From the NCBI GenBank assembly GCA_030625645.1, contig DAOUQH010000006.1:1-36063 (forward strand): a DNA stretch of 36,063 bases. Reading direction: 5' to 3'. The notes beneath the pieces were generated by a model that searched no databases, had not been told where the DNA came from, and saw nothing but the letters and a program-made list of their open reading frames with translations. How positions within the stretch are numbered: position 1 is the first letter of the stretch; every line of letters begins with the position of its first letter. The position numbers and the translations under genes are program-made. Of this stretch, positions 26,349 to 34,557 are shown piece after piece. The DNA comes from Flavobacteriia bacterium. Lineage in GTDB: Bacteria; Bacteroidota; Bacteroidia; Flavobacteriales; Flavobacteriaceae.

Positions 26349-26870
26349 CTACTTAATAGCTTTGGCTTTGTAGTTATTTAGTAAAACAGAATCTTTTTCT
26401 TTTTTTACATTAATAACTTTTTTGATATCCTCATTTGGAATTGTAACTGATAAAACATAATGTGAAATTTTCCATTTTCCATCTTCTTTTGTTAATACGC
26501 CAGATCCTCTGCAAATCCCCATCCAGGTGTCTAATAATTCATCAAACCAAGCAATATTATCAGTTTTTGAAAAATAAATATTCCTTTCTAAAGGTGTAAA
26601 ATTCCAGGTCTCTTTTTTATCAAAATATGGTTTTGAGAAGTCTTTAAACTGTTTTTTATTCCAAACCTCTTTAGCATCAGTTCCTACAAATACAAAACTG
26701 TTACTTGTTTTATCAAAATATGTATTGAAGTCAGCACTTGCAACATCTTTATGCCACTGATTTAAAGTTTTATTTATATCAATTTCAGATGTATTTGTAT
26801 GTTGTGAAAATAATGAAATTGAGGTAAATAATAATAGGGATAATATAATATTTCTTTTTAATTTTTTCAT
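26349..26870 (-). CDS. Exported SnoaL/NTF2-like protein
   Basis: A 173-residue protein with a Sec signal peptide (MKKLKRNIILSLLLFTSISLFSQ) and one SnoaL_3/NTF2-like domain: LNQWHKDVASADFNTYFDKTSNSFVFVGTDAKEVWNKKQFKDF is the typical opening, and GVLTKEDGKWKISHYVLSVTIPN the final strands. Members of this fold bind small molecules or act as isomerases, but many Bacteroidota homologues have no known role. It lies 28 bases after the unknown lipoprotein gene on the same strand and may share its transcript. No catalytic residue can be assigned. Confidence 0.78.
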   Translation of the reverse strand: MKKLKRNIILSLLLFTSISLFSQHTNTSEIDINKTLNQWHKDVASADFNTYFDKTSNSFVFVGTDAKEVWNKKQFKDFSKPYFDKKETWNFTPLERNIYFSKTDNIAWFDELLDTWMGICRGSGVLTKEDGKWKISHYVLSVTIPNEDIKKVINVKKEKDSVLLNNYKAKAIK

Positions 26871-26898
26871 TAGTTCTCTTTTTTGGCTAAGTTCTAAC

Positions 26899-27486
26899 TT
26901 ATTTTTGTTCTTCTAAATTAATATCCATTAAACTATCTCTTGATTTCAAACTATCTCCTGCAATTTCATCAATAAAATCTTTTAACTCTTCATTTATATC
27001 TTCTTGCTCAACCATATTATTTATTTTAGAATTCAATGCAGAAAAGGATTCAAAAATCTTAGATTTTTCTTGTTTTACTTCTTCATCTGAAATCTTTTTT
27101 AAATCCGACATATCTTTTAGCCGCAAAGCTTCGTTATGAATAACATGTAACCTTATTTTTACTGAAGAAATCTGTAGTTCACTAATCCGAATAGAGTCCT
27201 TTAATTCTTGTGCTAATTTGGCAAGTTCTTCCGCATTAAGCAAGGATCTACTTACATTATAGCTTTGATAATTTTGTAAAAGATTATTTATTCTTTCATA
27301 CTCTTTCCAGCTTTTTACCATTTTTTCACCATCAGGGCTAAGGCTTTCATTAATTTTATTTATATAATTTTCTGAAATAGTTACAATTTTTTCATTATTT
27401 TCTGATTGCTCTTTTTTCAAGGTTTTATCTTTACAGGAAATAATTATTAAAAGAAACGTGATGAAAAATAACTTTCTTACTAACAT
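26899..27486 (-). CDS. Helical lipoprotein of unknown function
   Basis: I do not recognise this 195-residue protein. The signal peptide MLVRKLFFITFLLIIISC gives a lipidated Cys at residue 18. The rest is highly charged, with long predicted helices and heptad-like stretches (INNLLQNYQSYNVSRSLLNAEELAKLAQELKDSIRISELQISS) suggesting a coiled coil. It is probably anchored in the outer membrane facing the periplasm. It is the first gene of a short minus-strand unit with the SnoaL-like gene, with a perfect -7 box (27509-27516) upstream. Confidence 0.75.
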   Translation of the reverse strand: MLVRKLFFITFLLIIISCKDKTLKKEQSENNEKIVTISENYINKINESLSPDGEKMVKSWKEYERINNLLQNYQSYNVSRSLLNAEELAKLAQELKDSIRISELQISSVKIRLHVIHNEALRLKDMSDLKKISDEEVKQEKSKIFESFSALNSKINNMVEQEDINEELKDFIDEIAGDSLKSRDSLMDINLEEQK

Positions 27487-27508
27487 AATTGTATTTTATT
27501 TAGAAATT

Positions 27509-27516
27509 CAAAAATA
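27509..27516 (-). promoter_or_regulatory. Predicted -7 box of the helical lipoprotein gene
   Basis: The minus strand reads TATTTTTG, a perfect TAnnTTTG, 22 bases before the ATG. No clear -33 element was found. Confidence 0.45.
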
Positions 27517-27577
27517 AGAAAATATTGTGGTAAGTTATACATCTTTAAAGATACATAATTTCACCATTTTTATTCTA

Positions 27578-27585
27578 TATATTTG
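27578..27585 (+). promoter_or_regulatory. Predicted -7 box of the threonine dehydrogenase operon
   Basis: TATATTTG, a perfect TAnnTTTG, lies 20 bases before the ATG at 27606. It is divergent from the lipoprotein promoter about 60 bases away. No clear -33 TTG is seen. Confidence 0.5.
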
Positions 27586-27605
27586 TATGAATAAAACTAA
27601 ATATA

Positions 27606-28547
27606 ATGAACCCAAAAATTCTCATCATTGGTGCAAGTGGACAAATAGGAACCGAACTTACCTTAAAATTACGTCAAATTTACGGAAATGAAAATGTTGT
27701 TGCTTCAGATATTAGAAATGGAAATTATGAAGTAATGCAATCTGGTGAATTTGAAATTTTAGATGCAACTAAAAGTGAAAGAATATTAGAGATTATTCAA
27801 AAGCATAAAATACAGCATGTTTATTTAATGGCAGCAATGCTTTCGGCTTTAGCTGAAAGACATCCAAAAAAAGCATGGGAGTTGAATATGACTACATTAT
27901 TTAATGTTTTAGATCTAGCAAAAGATAGACATATTGAAAGAGTTTTTTGGCCAAGTTCCATTGCTGTTTTTGGACCATCTTCTCCAAAACAGAATACACC
28001 TCAAGATACGATTATGAACCCTTCAACTGTTTATGGTATTAGTAAAGTAGCAGGTGAAAATTGGTGTGCATATTACAATAAAAGATATGGTGTTGATGTG
28101 AGAAGCATAAGATATCCGGGCATTATAAGTTATAAAACAAATCCGGGAGGGGGAACTACTGATTATGCAATTGAAATATTTCATGGCGCAATAAAATATA
28201 AAGAATATCAGTGCTTTTTAAAGGAAGATGCTACTCTGCCAATGATGTATATGGATGATGGAATTGATGCGACAATTAAATTAATGCAGCAAAAACCATT
28301 TGCTGAATATAATTCTTATAATGTTGCTGCAATAAGTTTTTCACCAGAGGAGATTACAGGTAAAATACAAAAATATATAGCCGATTTTAAAGTGATTTAT
28401 AAACCTGACTCCCGTCAGGAAATTGCCGAATCATGGCCGCAAAGTATTGACGACTCAAAAGCGAGAAATGATTGGGAGTGGAATCCAAAATTTGATTTAG
28501 ATACTTTGGTAAAAGAAATGTTACAGGGCTTGCATTATAAAATATAA
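27606..28547 (+). CDS. L-threonine 3-dehydrogenase, extended SDR type
   Basis: A 313-residue extended short-chain dehydrogenase. The N-terminal NAD site is GASGQIGTELTLKLR (residues 8-22) and the catalytic Tyr-x-x-x-Lys is YGISK near residue 144. The segment RYPGIISYKTNPGGGTTDYAIEIFHGA is specific to the UDP-galactose-epimerase-like L-threonine dehydrogenases described from flavobacteria and mammals, which oxidise threonine to 2-amino-3-ketobutyrate. This family is unrelated to the zinc-dependent Tdh of E. coli. The thioredoxin-like gene follows after 18 bases and is probably cotranscribed. Confidence 0.83.
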   Translation: MNPKILIIGASGQIGTELTLKLRQIYGNENVVASDIRNGNYEVMQSGEFEILDATKSERILEIIQKHKIQHVYLMAAMLSALAERHPKKAWELNMTTLFNVLDLAKDRHIERVFWPSSIAVFGPSSPKQNTPQDTIMNPSTVYGISKVAGENWCAYYNKRYGVDVRSIRYPGIISYKTNPGGGTTDYAIEIFHGAIKYKEYQCFLKEDATLPMMYMDDGIDATIKLMQQKPFAEYNSYNVAAISFSPEEITGKIQKYIADFKVIYKPDSRQEIAESWPQSIDDSKARNDWEWNPKFDLDTLVKEMLQGLHYKI

Positions 28548-28565
28548 AATTAATTTCAAAATTAG

Positions 28566-29168
28566 ATGGAAAAAGTAATTGAAAAGAGTTTACAACAAGC
28601 ATATTCTTATACTGAATATAAAGAGATGGTGGCTGGTTTGTTAAAAGAAAATAAAGCTACAGGTAATAATACTACTGCACAATTGATTGATTTTACAAAA
28701 TTAAATCAGAGCAGAATGAAACGTTTGGATAAGCAAACAAAACTGATTGATGCTGCTGAAATTAAAGTGAAGCAAATTAATAAAGACTTTACATGGTTGG
28801 TTATAACCGAAGGTTGGTGTGGGGATGCTGCGCATGTTTTACCCGTTTTGAATAGATTTTCTGAGGCCAATTTAAAAATTAACCTAAAAGTGGTTTTAAG
28901 AGATGAAAATGAAGATTTAATGAATCAATTTTTAACCAATGGCACTAAGTCAATTCCGAAATTAATTATTATTGAAACTAAAACAGGGAAAGTTATAAAT
29001 TCCTGGGGACCACGATCAGAAAATGCAACTAAAATGGTGGTAGATTATAAAGAAAAAAATGGCGGTATTGATGAGGAATTTAAGAAGGAACTGCAAATAT
29101 GGTATAACAATGATAAAGGGGAGAGTATTCAAAAAGAAATGATAGATATTATAGATGAAATGATCTAG
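28566..29168 (+). CDS. Thioredoxin-like protein with a single-Cys WCGDA site
   Basis: A 200-residue cytoplasmic protein with a helical N-terminal part (residues 1-60) and a thioredoxin fold beginning TWLVITEGWCGDAAHVLPVLNRFSE. The active-site position reads W-C-G-D with only the first Cys (Cys85), a variant that recurs in a thioredoxin family of Bacteroidota and Bacilli. The cis-Pro loop (KSIPKLIII) is intact. With one Cys it cannot do a normal dithiol exchange; a monothiol or non-redox role is likely. It shares a probable transcript with the threonine dehydrogenase. Confidence 0.82.
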   Translation: MEKVIEKSLQQAYSYTEYKEMVAGLLKENKATGNNTTAQLIDFTKLNQSRMKRLDKQTKLIDAAEIKVKQINKDFTWLVITEGWCGDAAHVLPVLNRFSEANLKINLKVVLRDENEDLMNQFLTNGTKSIPKLIIIETKTGKVINSWGPRSENATKMVVDYKEKNGGIDEEFKKELQIWYNNDKGESIQKEMIDIIDEMI

Positions 29169-29226
29169 AATTATCAAACAATTTGTATAAAATGGATATT
29201 ATTATAAATAAATAAATAAATGGAAA

Positions 29227-29697
29227 ATGATTGTAAAAAGTACAGAATTGGATGACAATTCAAAAATTTATATATATCCTTCAAGTAGAAAATTCTATGC
29301 AGATGAAGTTCCAATAATAAGTAAAAAATTAGACACTTTTTTCGAAAATCTTCCCAATACAGATTCTTATTTTGAAATTAAATACCAGCGTATAATTATA
29401 ATTTTTATTTCGGATAAAACACCTTTTTCTATTGCTCAAAATGACGCTTTGGTATCTTTGATATTTTCATTTGAAAATGAATTCAATTTGAGTTTGGTAG
29501 ATAAAGTGAAAGTATTTTTTAAGCAAGGTGAATATGTACAATCCAAGGAAGTTCCCGATTTTAAAAAGTTAATCAAAAATAGAGGTGTTTCTAAAAAAAC
29601 AATAGTATTCAATAATTTTATCCACTCAAAATATGAATATGATTGTTGTTGGGAAGTTCCGGCAAGTGAGAGCTGGGTGAGTCACTTTTTTAAATAA
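29227..29697 (+). CDS. Small conserved flavobacterial protein (often mislabelled 'ABC transporter ATPase')
   Basis: This 156-residue protein matches, by memory, a family conserved across Flavobacteriia: KIYIYPSSRKF near the start, FEIKYQRIIIIFI, DKVKVFFKQGEYVQSKEVPDFKKL, then SKKTIVFNNFIHSKYEYDCCWEVPASESWVSHFF at the end. Databases often call it an ABC transporter ATPase, but no Walker A, Walker B or signature motif is present, and the size is far below that of an ABC domain. No signal peptide or membrane segment is seen. The function is unknown. It ends 9 bases before the end of convergent truB. Confidence 0.75.
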   Translation: MIVKSTELDDNSKIYIYPSSRKFYADEVPIISKKLDTFFENLPNTDSYFEIKYQRIIIIFISDKTPFSIAQNDALVSLIFSFENEFNLSLVDKVKVFFKQGEYVQSKEVPDFKKLIKNRGVSKKTIVFNNFIHSKYEYDCCWEVPASESWVSHFFK

Positions 29698-29706
29698 TCA
29701 GAGGTT

Positions 29707-30408
29707 TTAAGATTTTGTATCTCCAAATAGAATATTAGTATATTCCTCTGGTGAAATTCCTTCATTAACATTAAAATTTCCACTTTTTGTTCGACGAAGT
29801 GCTGATAAATGCGAACCTGTATTTATTGATTTTCCAAAATCATTTGCAAGTGACCGGATATAAGTTCCCTTACTACAAACCACTCTAAAATCTACATTTG
29901 GTATTATAATATTTATAATTTCAAATTCGTAAATTGTAATTCTTCTGGATTTTATTTCGGTAGTTTCTCCTTTTCTTGCAAGATCATATAATCTTACACC
30001 ATCTTTTTTAATTGCTGAAAATAATGGTGGTATTTGATCTATTTCGCCAATAAATTTGCTTGTAGCTTCTTTAATTAATTCATCGTTAATATGGTCGGTT
30101 GGATAAGTTTTATCAACTTCAGTTTCTAGATCATAAGAAGGAGTAGTTCCGCCAAGTGTTATTGTTCCGGTATATTCTTTGGTTTCTGCCTGATATGAAT
30201 CAATTTTTTTGGTAAATTTTCCAGTACAAATTATCAATAATCCTGTTGCTAGCGGATCTAAAGTTCCGGCATGACCGACTTTAATTTTTTTAAATTTGAA
30301 TTTCTTCTTTATAGCCGAACGTAATTTATTTACTACCTGAAAAGATGTCCAATGTAAAGGTTTATCGATTATGATAACTTGTCCGTTTTTAATATCTTCA
30401 GCAGTCAT
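29707..30408 (-). CDS. truB: tRNA pseudouridine55 synthase TruB
   Basis: A 233-residue enzyme that makes pseudouridine 55 in the T loop of tRNAs. Motifs are IIIDKPLHWTSFQVV near the start, GHAGTLDPLATGLL with the catalytic Asp51, YTGTITLGGTTPSYDLETE, and CSKGTYIRSLANDFG. The C-terminal PUA domain found in many TruB proteins is absent, as in other Bacteroidota. It directly abuts uppP (uppP stop and truB ATG are adjacent), the last gene of the ftsX-DUF3098-uppP-truB string. Confidence 0.95.
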   Translation of the reverse strand: MTAEDIKNGQVIIIDKPLHWTSFQVVNKLRSAIKKKFKFKKIKVGHAGTLDPLATGLLIICTGKFTKKIDSYQAETKEYTGTITLGGTTPSYDLETEVDKTYPTDHINDELIKEATSKFIGEIDQIPPLFSAIKKDGVRLYDLARKGETTEIKSRRITIYEFEIINIIIPNVDFRVVCSKGTYIRSLANDFGKSINTGSHLSALRRTKSGNFNVNEGISPEEYTNILFGDTKS

Positions 30409-31206
30409 TTATAAATAAAAATAGGAATAAGTAATAGCAATAATCCCAACGACAAAACAGTAAATTGCAAAATAATAAAGTTTACTATTTTTCACTAAAG
30501 ATATCATCCAGTTACAGGCGAATAATCCCGAAATAAATGCAGCAATGAAGCCAATACCCATTGCGCCAATATTTTCATTTTGAAAGCTAATATCACCTCC
30601 TAAAATATCTTTTGCAACTTTTCCAAAAATCAATGGAACAACCATTAAAAATGAAAAACGGGCAGCTTTTGTTCTGTCAACTCCCAATAAAACCGATGTA
30701 GATATTGTTGCTCCAGAGCGTGAAATTCCGGGTAGCATGGCAATAGCCTGCGAAACACCTATGATAAATGAGTTTTTAAAAGAAACATCTTGATTGGTGT
30801 TTTTTGCTCTATCTGCAAGTAATAATAAAAGTGCAGTTATTAATAGCATAAAACCAACCATAAGAATATTTCCATTGAAAAATGCTTCGAGTTCTTTTTC
30901 AAATAATAGACCAATTATTACAGCCGGAATCATTGAAATGATAATTTTTAGTGAAAATTTCATCTCGTCATTCCATTGAAATTGAAAAATACCTTTTATA
31001 ATTTGCCAAATTTCTTTTCTAAAAATAACAATCGTACTTAGTGCCGTTGCAAAATGAAGAATTACAGTAAAAGTTAAACTTTCTTCAGGTAGTGATTTGT
31101 CGCCAAACATGGCTTTGGCTAATTCTAAATGACCACTAGATGAAACAGGTAAAAATTCGGTTAGACCTTGGATGATTCCAAGAATAATTGCTTCAATATA
31201 ACTCAT
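30409..31206 (-). CDS. uppP: Undecaprenyl-diphosphatase UppP (BacA)
   Basis: A 265-residue polytopic membrane phosphatase that recycles undecaprenyl pyrophosphate to the carrier lipid used by MraY. Signatures are GLTEFLPVSSSGHL (residues 14-27) with the catalytic Glu and the Ser/His, and LPGISRSGATIS with the Arg-Ser-Gly. It supplies lipid carrier for the same wall pathway as the dcw genes in this window. It lies 19 bases after the DUF3098 gene and adjoins truB. Confidence 0.95.
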   Translation of the reverse strand: MSYIEAIILGIIQGLTEFLPVSSSGHLELAKAMFGDKSLPEESLTFTVILHFATALSTIVIFRKEIWQIIKGIFQFQWNDEMKFSLKIIISMIPAVIIGLLFEKELEAFFNGNILMVGFMLLITALLLLLADRAKNTNQDVSFKNSFIIGVSQAIAMLPGISRSGATISTSVLLGVDRTKAARFSFLMVVPLIFGKVAKDILGGDISFQNENIGAMGIGFIAAFISGLFACNWMISLVKNSKLYYFAIYCFVVGIIAITYSYFYL

Positions 31207-31225
31207 TTTCTATTTTAAATTTCAA

Positions 31226-31483
31226 TTATTCTTCTTTTCCTTTTGGATTGGTAAAAATAGCATAAACTTCAATAGCAAGACCAATTAAAACTAGAGTAGG
31301 AGCTAATCTTATTCGTTGAAAATTGTATATATCTTCATTAAAAACAGCCGGATCTTCACTTCCGCCACCTGCCATAAGGGCAAATCCTATCATAATTACA
31401 ACAATACCAATTGCCATGATGATATAATTTTTCTTAGCAAATAAAAACTCTCCTTCTTGTTTTTTCATTCTCTTTTTTGCCAT
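31226..31483 (-). CDS. DUF3098 small membrane protein
   Basis: An 85-residue protein with a basic N-terminus and two transmembrane segments (YIIMAIGIVVIMIGFALMAG, about 20-39, and RLAPTLVLIGLAIEVYAIF, about 59-77) joined by a loop containing GGGSEDPAVFNEDIYNFQRI. This is the DUF3098 family, which in Bacteroidota almost always lies between ftsX and uppP. No function is established. The location suggests an envelope or division role alongside FtsX. It starts 6 bases after the ftsX stop. Confidence 0.88.
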   Translation of the reverse strand: MAKKRMKKQEGEFLFAKKNYIIMAIGIVVIMIGFALMAGGGSEDPAVFNEDIYNFQRIRLAPTLVLIGLAIEVYAIFTNPKGKEE

Positions 31484-31489
31484 TTTAGT

Positions 31490-32368
31490 TTAGTTATAAA
31501 GTTCGTCGGTTTTAAGGTTTAAAAATCGTGAAGTAGCAAAAAATGTACTTAGCCAGGTTATTAAAATTCCGATAAGGAAAATACCACCAAACAAAAAAGC
31601 CAGCGTTTTTTTATCGTTTACTAAATCGAGATTTGGAAAATTATTATTCAAATAATATACAACAAAGCCTAAACCGATTAAAGCTAGAATTGCACCTATA
31701 ATTCCAAGCTTAATACTTCCCCAAATAAAAGGTCTTCTAATAAAACCTTTAGTTGCACCAACCATTTGCATGGTTTTAATAGTAAATCTTTTTGCATAAA
31801 CAGATAGGCGAATTGAACTGTTGATTAAAACAATTACAATTAAAGTTGCCAAAGTGCTGAATATCAAAATAAACATACTAATTCTTTCTACATTTTTTGT
31901 GATTAGACCAATTAAAGGTTTATCGTAAGAAACATCGGATACAAATTGATTTTCACGATAATTCTTTTCAATATCTTCAATTTCTTTTGTAGTAACATGA
32001 TCTGCTTTTATAAAGATATCAATGGAGTTTTGTAAAGGATTATAACCTAAAAAGTTCATAAAATCTTCACCATTTTCCTTTTTATAAATTTCAGCAGCAC
32101 CTTCTTTTGAGGTAAATTTTGTGCTTTTGGTAAAATTTTCTTTGTCAATAGATTTTTGAAGCGCCTTAATATTTACCTCTTTTACATCATTATGAATAAA
32201 AAGAGTAATAGCAGTTTGTTCTTTTATATTATCGGATAATTTTTTGGTATTTAGAACCAATAAACCTAAAATTCCCAGTAAAAATAAAACCAAAGCAATA
32301 CTTATAATTACTGAAAGATAAGAGGATCGTAAGCGTCTTTTATGATATTTTTCAAAAGATTTACTCAT
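31490..32368 (-). CDS. ftsX: Cell division protein FtsX
   Basis: A 292-residue ABC-type permease with the FtsX topology: one N-terminal membrane helix (SSYLSVIISIALVLFLLGILGLLVL), a periplasmic domain (about residues 45-160), then three helices (ISMFILIFSTLATLIVIVLINSS; IIGAILALIGLGFVVYYL; LAFLFGGIFLIGILITWLSTFFA). With the ATPase FtsE it activates cell wall hydrolases at the septum. FtsE is not in this window, as is common in Bacteroidota, where ftsE lies elsewhere. It begins the ftsX-DUF3098-uppP-truB string. Confidence 0.93.
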   Translation of the reverse strand: MSKSFEKYHKRRLRSSYLSVIISIALVLFLLGILGLLVLNTKKLSDNIKEQTAITLFIHNDVKEVNIKALQKSIDKENFTKSTKFTSKEGAAEIYKKENGEDFMNFLGYNPLQNSIDIFIKADHVTTKEIEDIEKNYRENQFVSDVSYDKPLIGLITKNVERISMFILIFSTLATLIVIVLINSSIRLSVYAKRFTIKTMQMVGATKGFIRRPFIWGSIKLGIIGAILALIGLGFVVYYLNNNFPNLDLVNDKKTLAFLFGGIFLIGILITWLSTFFATSRFLNLKTDELYN

Positions 32369-32485
32369 AAATTAATGTGGTTTTTTACGTTTTGCAAGGT
32401 ACTTATTTCAAATTATATGACAAATAAAATTTTGCTCTCAGTATAAAACAATTTGTAACAATTTTATCTTGAGGTATATTACTAA

Positions 32486-32902
32486 TTAATCGTTTGTTTT
32501 TGTTGAAATTTCTTGACAAAGCTCTATTAAAACGCCATTTGTGGATTTTGGATGTAAAAAAGCAATCAATTTATTATCGGCACCTTTTTTTGGCACTTCA
32601 TTTAATACAATAAATCCTTCATTTTTTAATCTTGCAATTTCAGTTTTAATATCTTCAACAGCAAAAGCTATATGGTGAATTCCTTCCCCTTTTTTGTCGA
32701 TAAATTTTGCAATCGGACTATCTGGATTCGTTGCTTGTAACAGCTCAATTTTATTTGGTCCGGTTTTAAAAAAAGATGTTTTCACACCTTCGCTTTCAAC
32801 TTCTTCAATCTTATAATGAGATTTCCCAAAAAGACTAGCGAAAATAATATTAGATTTTTCAAGGTCTTTTACAGCGACACCAATGTGTTCAATTTTGTTC
32901 AT
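32486..32902 (-). CDS. mce: Methylmalonyl-CoA epimerase
   Basis: A vicinal-oxygen-chelate metalloenzyme of about 138 residues that interconverts the (2R) and (2S) forms of methylmalonyl-CoA in propionate metabolism. The metal-binding pattern is visible: MNKIEHIGVAV (first His), GEGIHHIAFAVEDI (second His) and NGVLIELCQE (Glu). I use ATG 32902 rather than the track start 32923 because that TTG lies inside a predicted -7 box and family members start MxxIEHIGIAV. It is divergent from rbfA across a 64-base promoter region. Confidence 0.92.
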   Translation of the reverse strand: MNKIEHIGVAVKDLEKSNIIFASLFGKSHYKIEEVESEGVKTSFFKTGPNKIELLQATNPDSPIAKFIDKKGEGIHHIAFAVEDIKTEIARLKNEGFIVLNEVPKKGADNKLIAFLHPKSTNGVLIELCQEISTKTND

Positions 32903-32920
32903 TTTGATATAATTTTTATT

Positions 32921-32928
32921 CAAAAATA
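32921..32928 (-). promoter_or_regulatory. Predicted -7 box of methylmalonyl-CoA epimerase gene
   Basis: The minus strand reads TATTTTTG, a perfect match, 18 bases before the ATG at 32902. It decides against the upstream TTG start. Confidence 0.55.
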
Positions 32929-32953
32929 GCTAAAATTTAAAATAATTAAAGCT

Positions 32954-32961
32954 TATTTTTG
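32954..32961 (+). promoter_or_regulatory. Predicted -7 box of the rbfA transcript
   Basis: TATTTTTG ends only 5 bases before the rbfA ATG at 32967. Transcription would begin at or very near the start codon, implying a leaderless or nearly leaderless mRNA. Confidence 0.5.
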
Positions 32962-32966
32962 CATTT

Positions 32967-33356
32967 ATGGAAACAAACAGACAAAAAAAGATAGCCGGAG
33001 TTATTCAAGAAGATTTGGCAGATGTTTTAAGAAAAGCTGCTCAAGATAAAGCACATGGAGTAATTATTTCTGTAACAAAAGTAAAAGTTACCCCAGATTT
33101 GAATGAGGCAAAAGCATATTTAAGTATTTTTCCTTCCGAAAAGAAAAAAGAATTGTTTGAGAGTATTTTTACGAACACACATAAAATTAAACACGAATTG
33201 GCGCAATTGACCAGACATCAATTACGTAAAATGCCTGATTTAACTTTCTATATTGATGATTCTTTAGATTATATAGACGATATTGATGTTGCTTTGAAAG
33301 GTGAAGAGAATCCAATTAAGGATCCTGAATTATTATCTAAAAAGGAAAAAAAGTAA
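32967..33356 (+). CDS. rbfA: 30S ribosome-binding factor RbfA
   Basis: A 129-residue KH-fold protein that binds the immature small ribosomal subunit and helps process the 16S rRNA 5' end; it is important for growth in the cold. Conserved parts are RQKKIAGVIQEDLADVLRK, VIISVTKVKVTPDLNEAKAYLSIFP, and LTRHQLRKMPDLTFYIDDSLDY. The start ATG follows a perfect -7 box by 5 bases. The permease gene begins two bases after its stop with a TTG, so the two are one operon. Confidence 0.95.
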   Translation: METNRQKKIAGVIQEDLADVLRKAAQDKAHGVIISVTKVKVTPDLNEAKAYLSIFPSEKKKELFESIFTNTHKIKHELAQLTRHQLRKMPDLTFYIDDSLDYIDDIDVALKGEENPIKDPELLSKKEKK

Positions 33357-33357
33357 G

Positions 33358-34557
33358 TTGGATTTTTCGCTGTACATAGCCAAAAGATATTTAGTATCTA
33401 AAAGTAATAATAATACTATTAATATTATTACGATGATTGCTACTTTGGGTGTAATTGTTAGTACAGCAGCTTTATTTATTGTTCTTTCGGTATTTTCAGG
33501 TTTAAAGGATTTTAGTTTAAATTTTCTTAGAGTTGCAGATCCCGATTTAAAAATATCTGTAATTAATGGTAAATCATTTTTCTTTAATGATAGTATTAAA
33601 AAGGCTTTATTAAAAGATAAAATTGCCGATTATACCAAAGTAATTGAAGAAAGAGCTTTTTTTAATTATAATGAAAAATCACATATTGCTATTATTAAAG
33701 GTGTTGACACCAATTATTTGCATGTCAATAGGTTGGATACTGCAGTTTATTTTGGCGAATGGCTTAGATATGATGCAAAATATACTTCGGTGGTGGGTAG
33801 TGGTATTGCTAATATCTTATCGGTTGGGGCTTATGATTTTTTGGAATCCTTAAAAATATTTGTTCCAAAACCTGGCGAAGGTTATATTACCAATCCAAAA
33901 ACTGCATTTAGTAAAGTAGAGACACAGCCCATAGGAATCTTTAAATTAACTGATGATCTCGATAAAAAATATGTTTTTGTAAATTTAAAATTAGCTCAGG
34001 AATTATTAAATTATAAGTCAGATCAAATAACAGCAGTTGAGATTAAATTATCTGAAGATGCTAATGTAGATAAAATTCAAACCGAACTTAAAAATAAACT
34101 AGACTCCAATTTTAAAGTTCAGACTCGAGAACAGTTAAATTCGGTTTTTTATAAAATGCTTAATACCGAGAATTTGGTTTCCTATCTTGTTTTTACACTA
34201 ATCTTAATTATTGCTCTATTTAATGTAATTGGTGCAATAGTGATGATGATTATCGATAAAAAAGCCAATTTAAAAACACTTTTTCACCTTGGAGCCCCAG
34301 TCAAAGAGATTAGAAAAATATTTGTTTTACAAGGGTTTTTACTCACCTTATTCGGATTGTTTATAGGTTTGCTATTGGCAATTCCGTTTGTGTTATTACA
34401 AAAAAAATATGGCTTTATAATGATTACACAATCTTTAGCTTATCCGGTAGAATTTAATTTTTCAAATGTTTTTATTGTGATTCTTACAATTGTGATTCTA
34501 GGATTTTTGGCTGCAAAAATTGCTAGTGCAAGAATTAGCACAAAGTTGATGGAGTAG
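33358..34557 (+). CDS. LolC/LolE-type ABC transporter permease
   Basis: A permease of about 400 residues of the MacB/FtsX superfamily: an N-terminal membrane helix (INIITMIATLGVIVSTAALFIVLSVFSGLKDF), a large periplasmic domain (about 50-280) and three C-terminal helices (LVFTLILIIALFNVIGAIVMMI; LLTLFGLFIGLLLAIPFVLL; VFIVILTIVILGFLAA). This is the layout of lipoprotein-releasing LolC/LolE permeases, and rbfA-permease pairing is common in Bacteroidota. The track start at 33301 lies within rbfA; TTG 33358 gives the family N-terminus LDFSLYIAKRYLVSKSNNN. The ATPase partner is not nearby, so lipoprotein release is inferred. Confidence 0.85.
   Translation: MDFSLYIAKRYLVSKSNNNTINIITMIATLGVIVSTAALFIVLSVFSGLKDFSLNFLRVADPDLKISVINGKSFFFNDSIKKALLKDKIADYTKVIEERAFFNYNEKSHIAIIKGVDTNYLHVNRLDTAVYFGEWLRYDAKYTSVVGSGIANILSVGAYDFLESLKIFVPKPGEGYITNPKTAFSKVETQPIGIFKLTDDLDKKYVFVNLKLAQELLNYKSDQITAVEIKLSEDANVDKIQTELKNKLDSNFKVQTREQLNSVFYKMLNTENLVSYLVFTLILIIALFNVIGAIVMMIIDKKANLKTLFHLGAPVKEIRKIFVLQGFLLTLFGLFIGLLLAIPFVLLQKKYGFIMITQSLAYPVEFNFSNVFIVILTIVILGFLAAKIASARISTKLME

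Noticed and set aside
29227-29697. ABC transporter ATPase
   Set aside because: No Walker A/B or ABC signature motif, and far too short.
32903-32923. Upstream TTG start for methylmalonyl-CoA epimerase
   Set aside because: It lies in the predicted -7 box and adds residues not found in the family; ATG 32902 is better.
33301-33357. Upstream start of the LolC/E-type permease inside rbfA
   Set aside because: The translation there is rbfA in another frame; the family N-terminus begins at TTG 33358.
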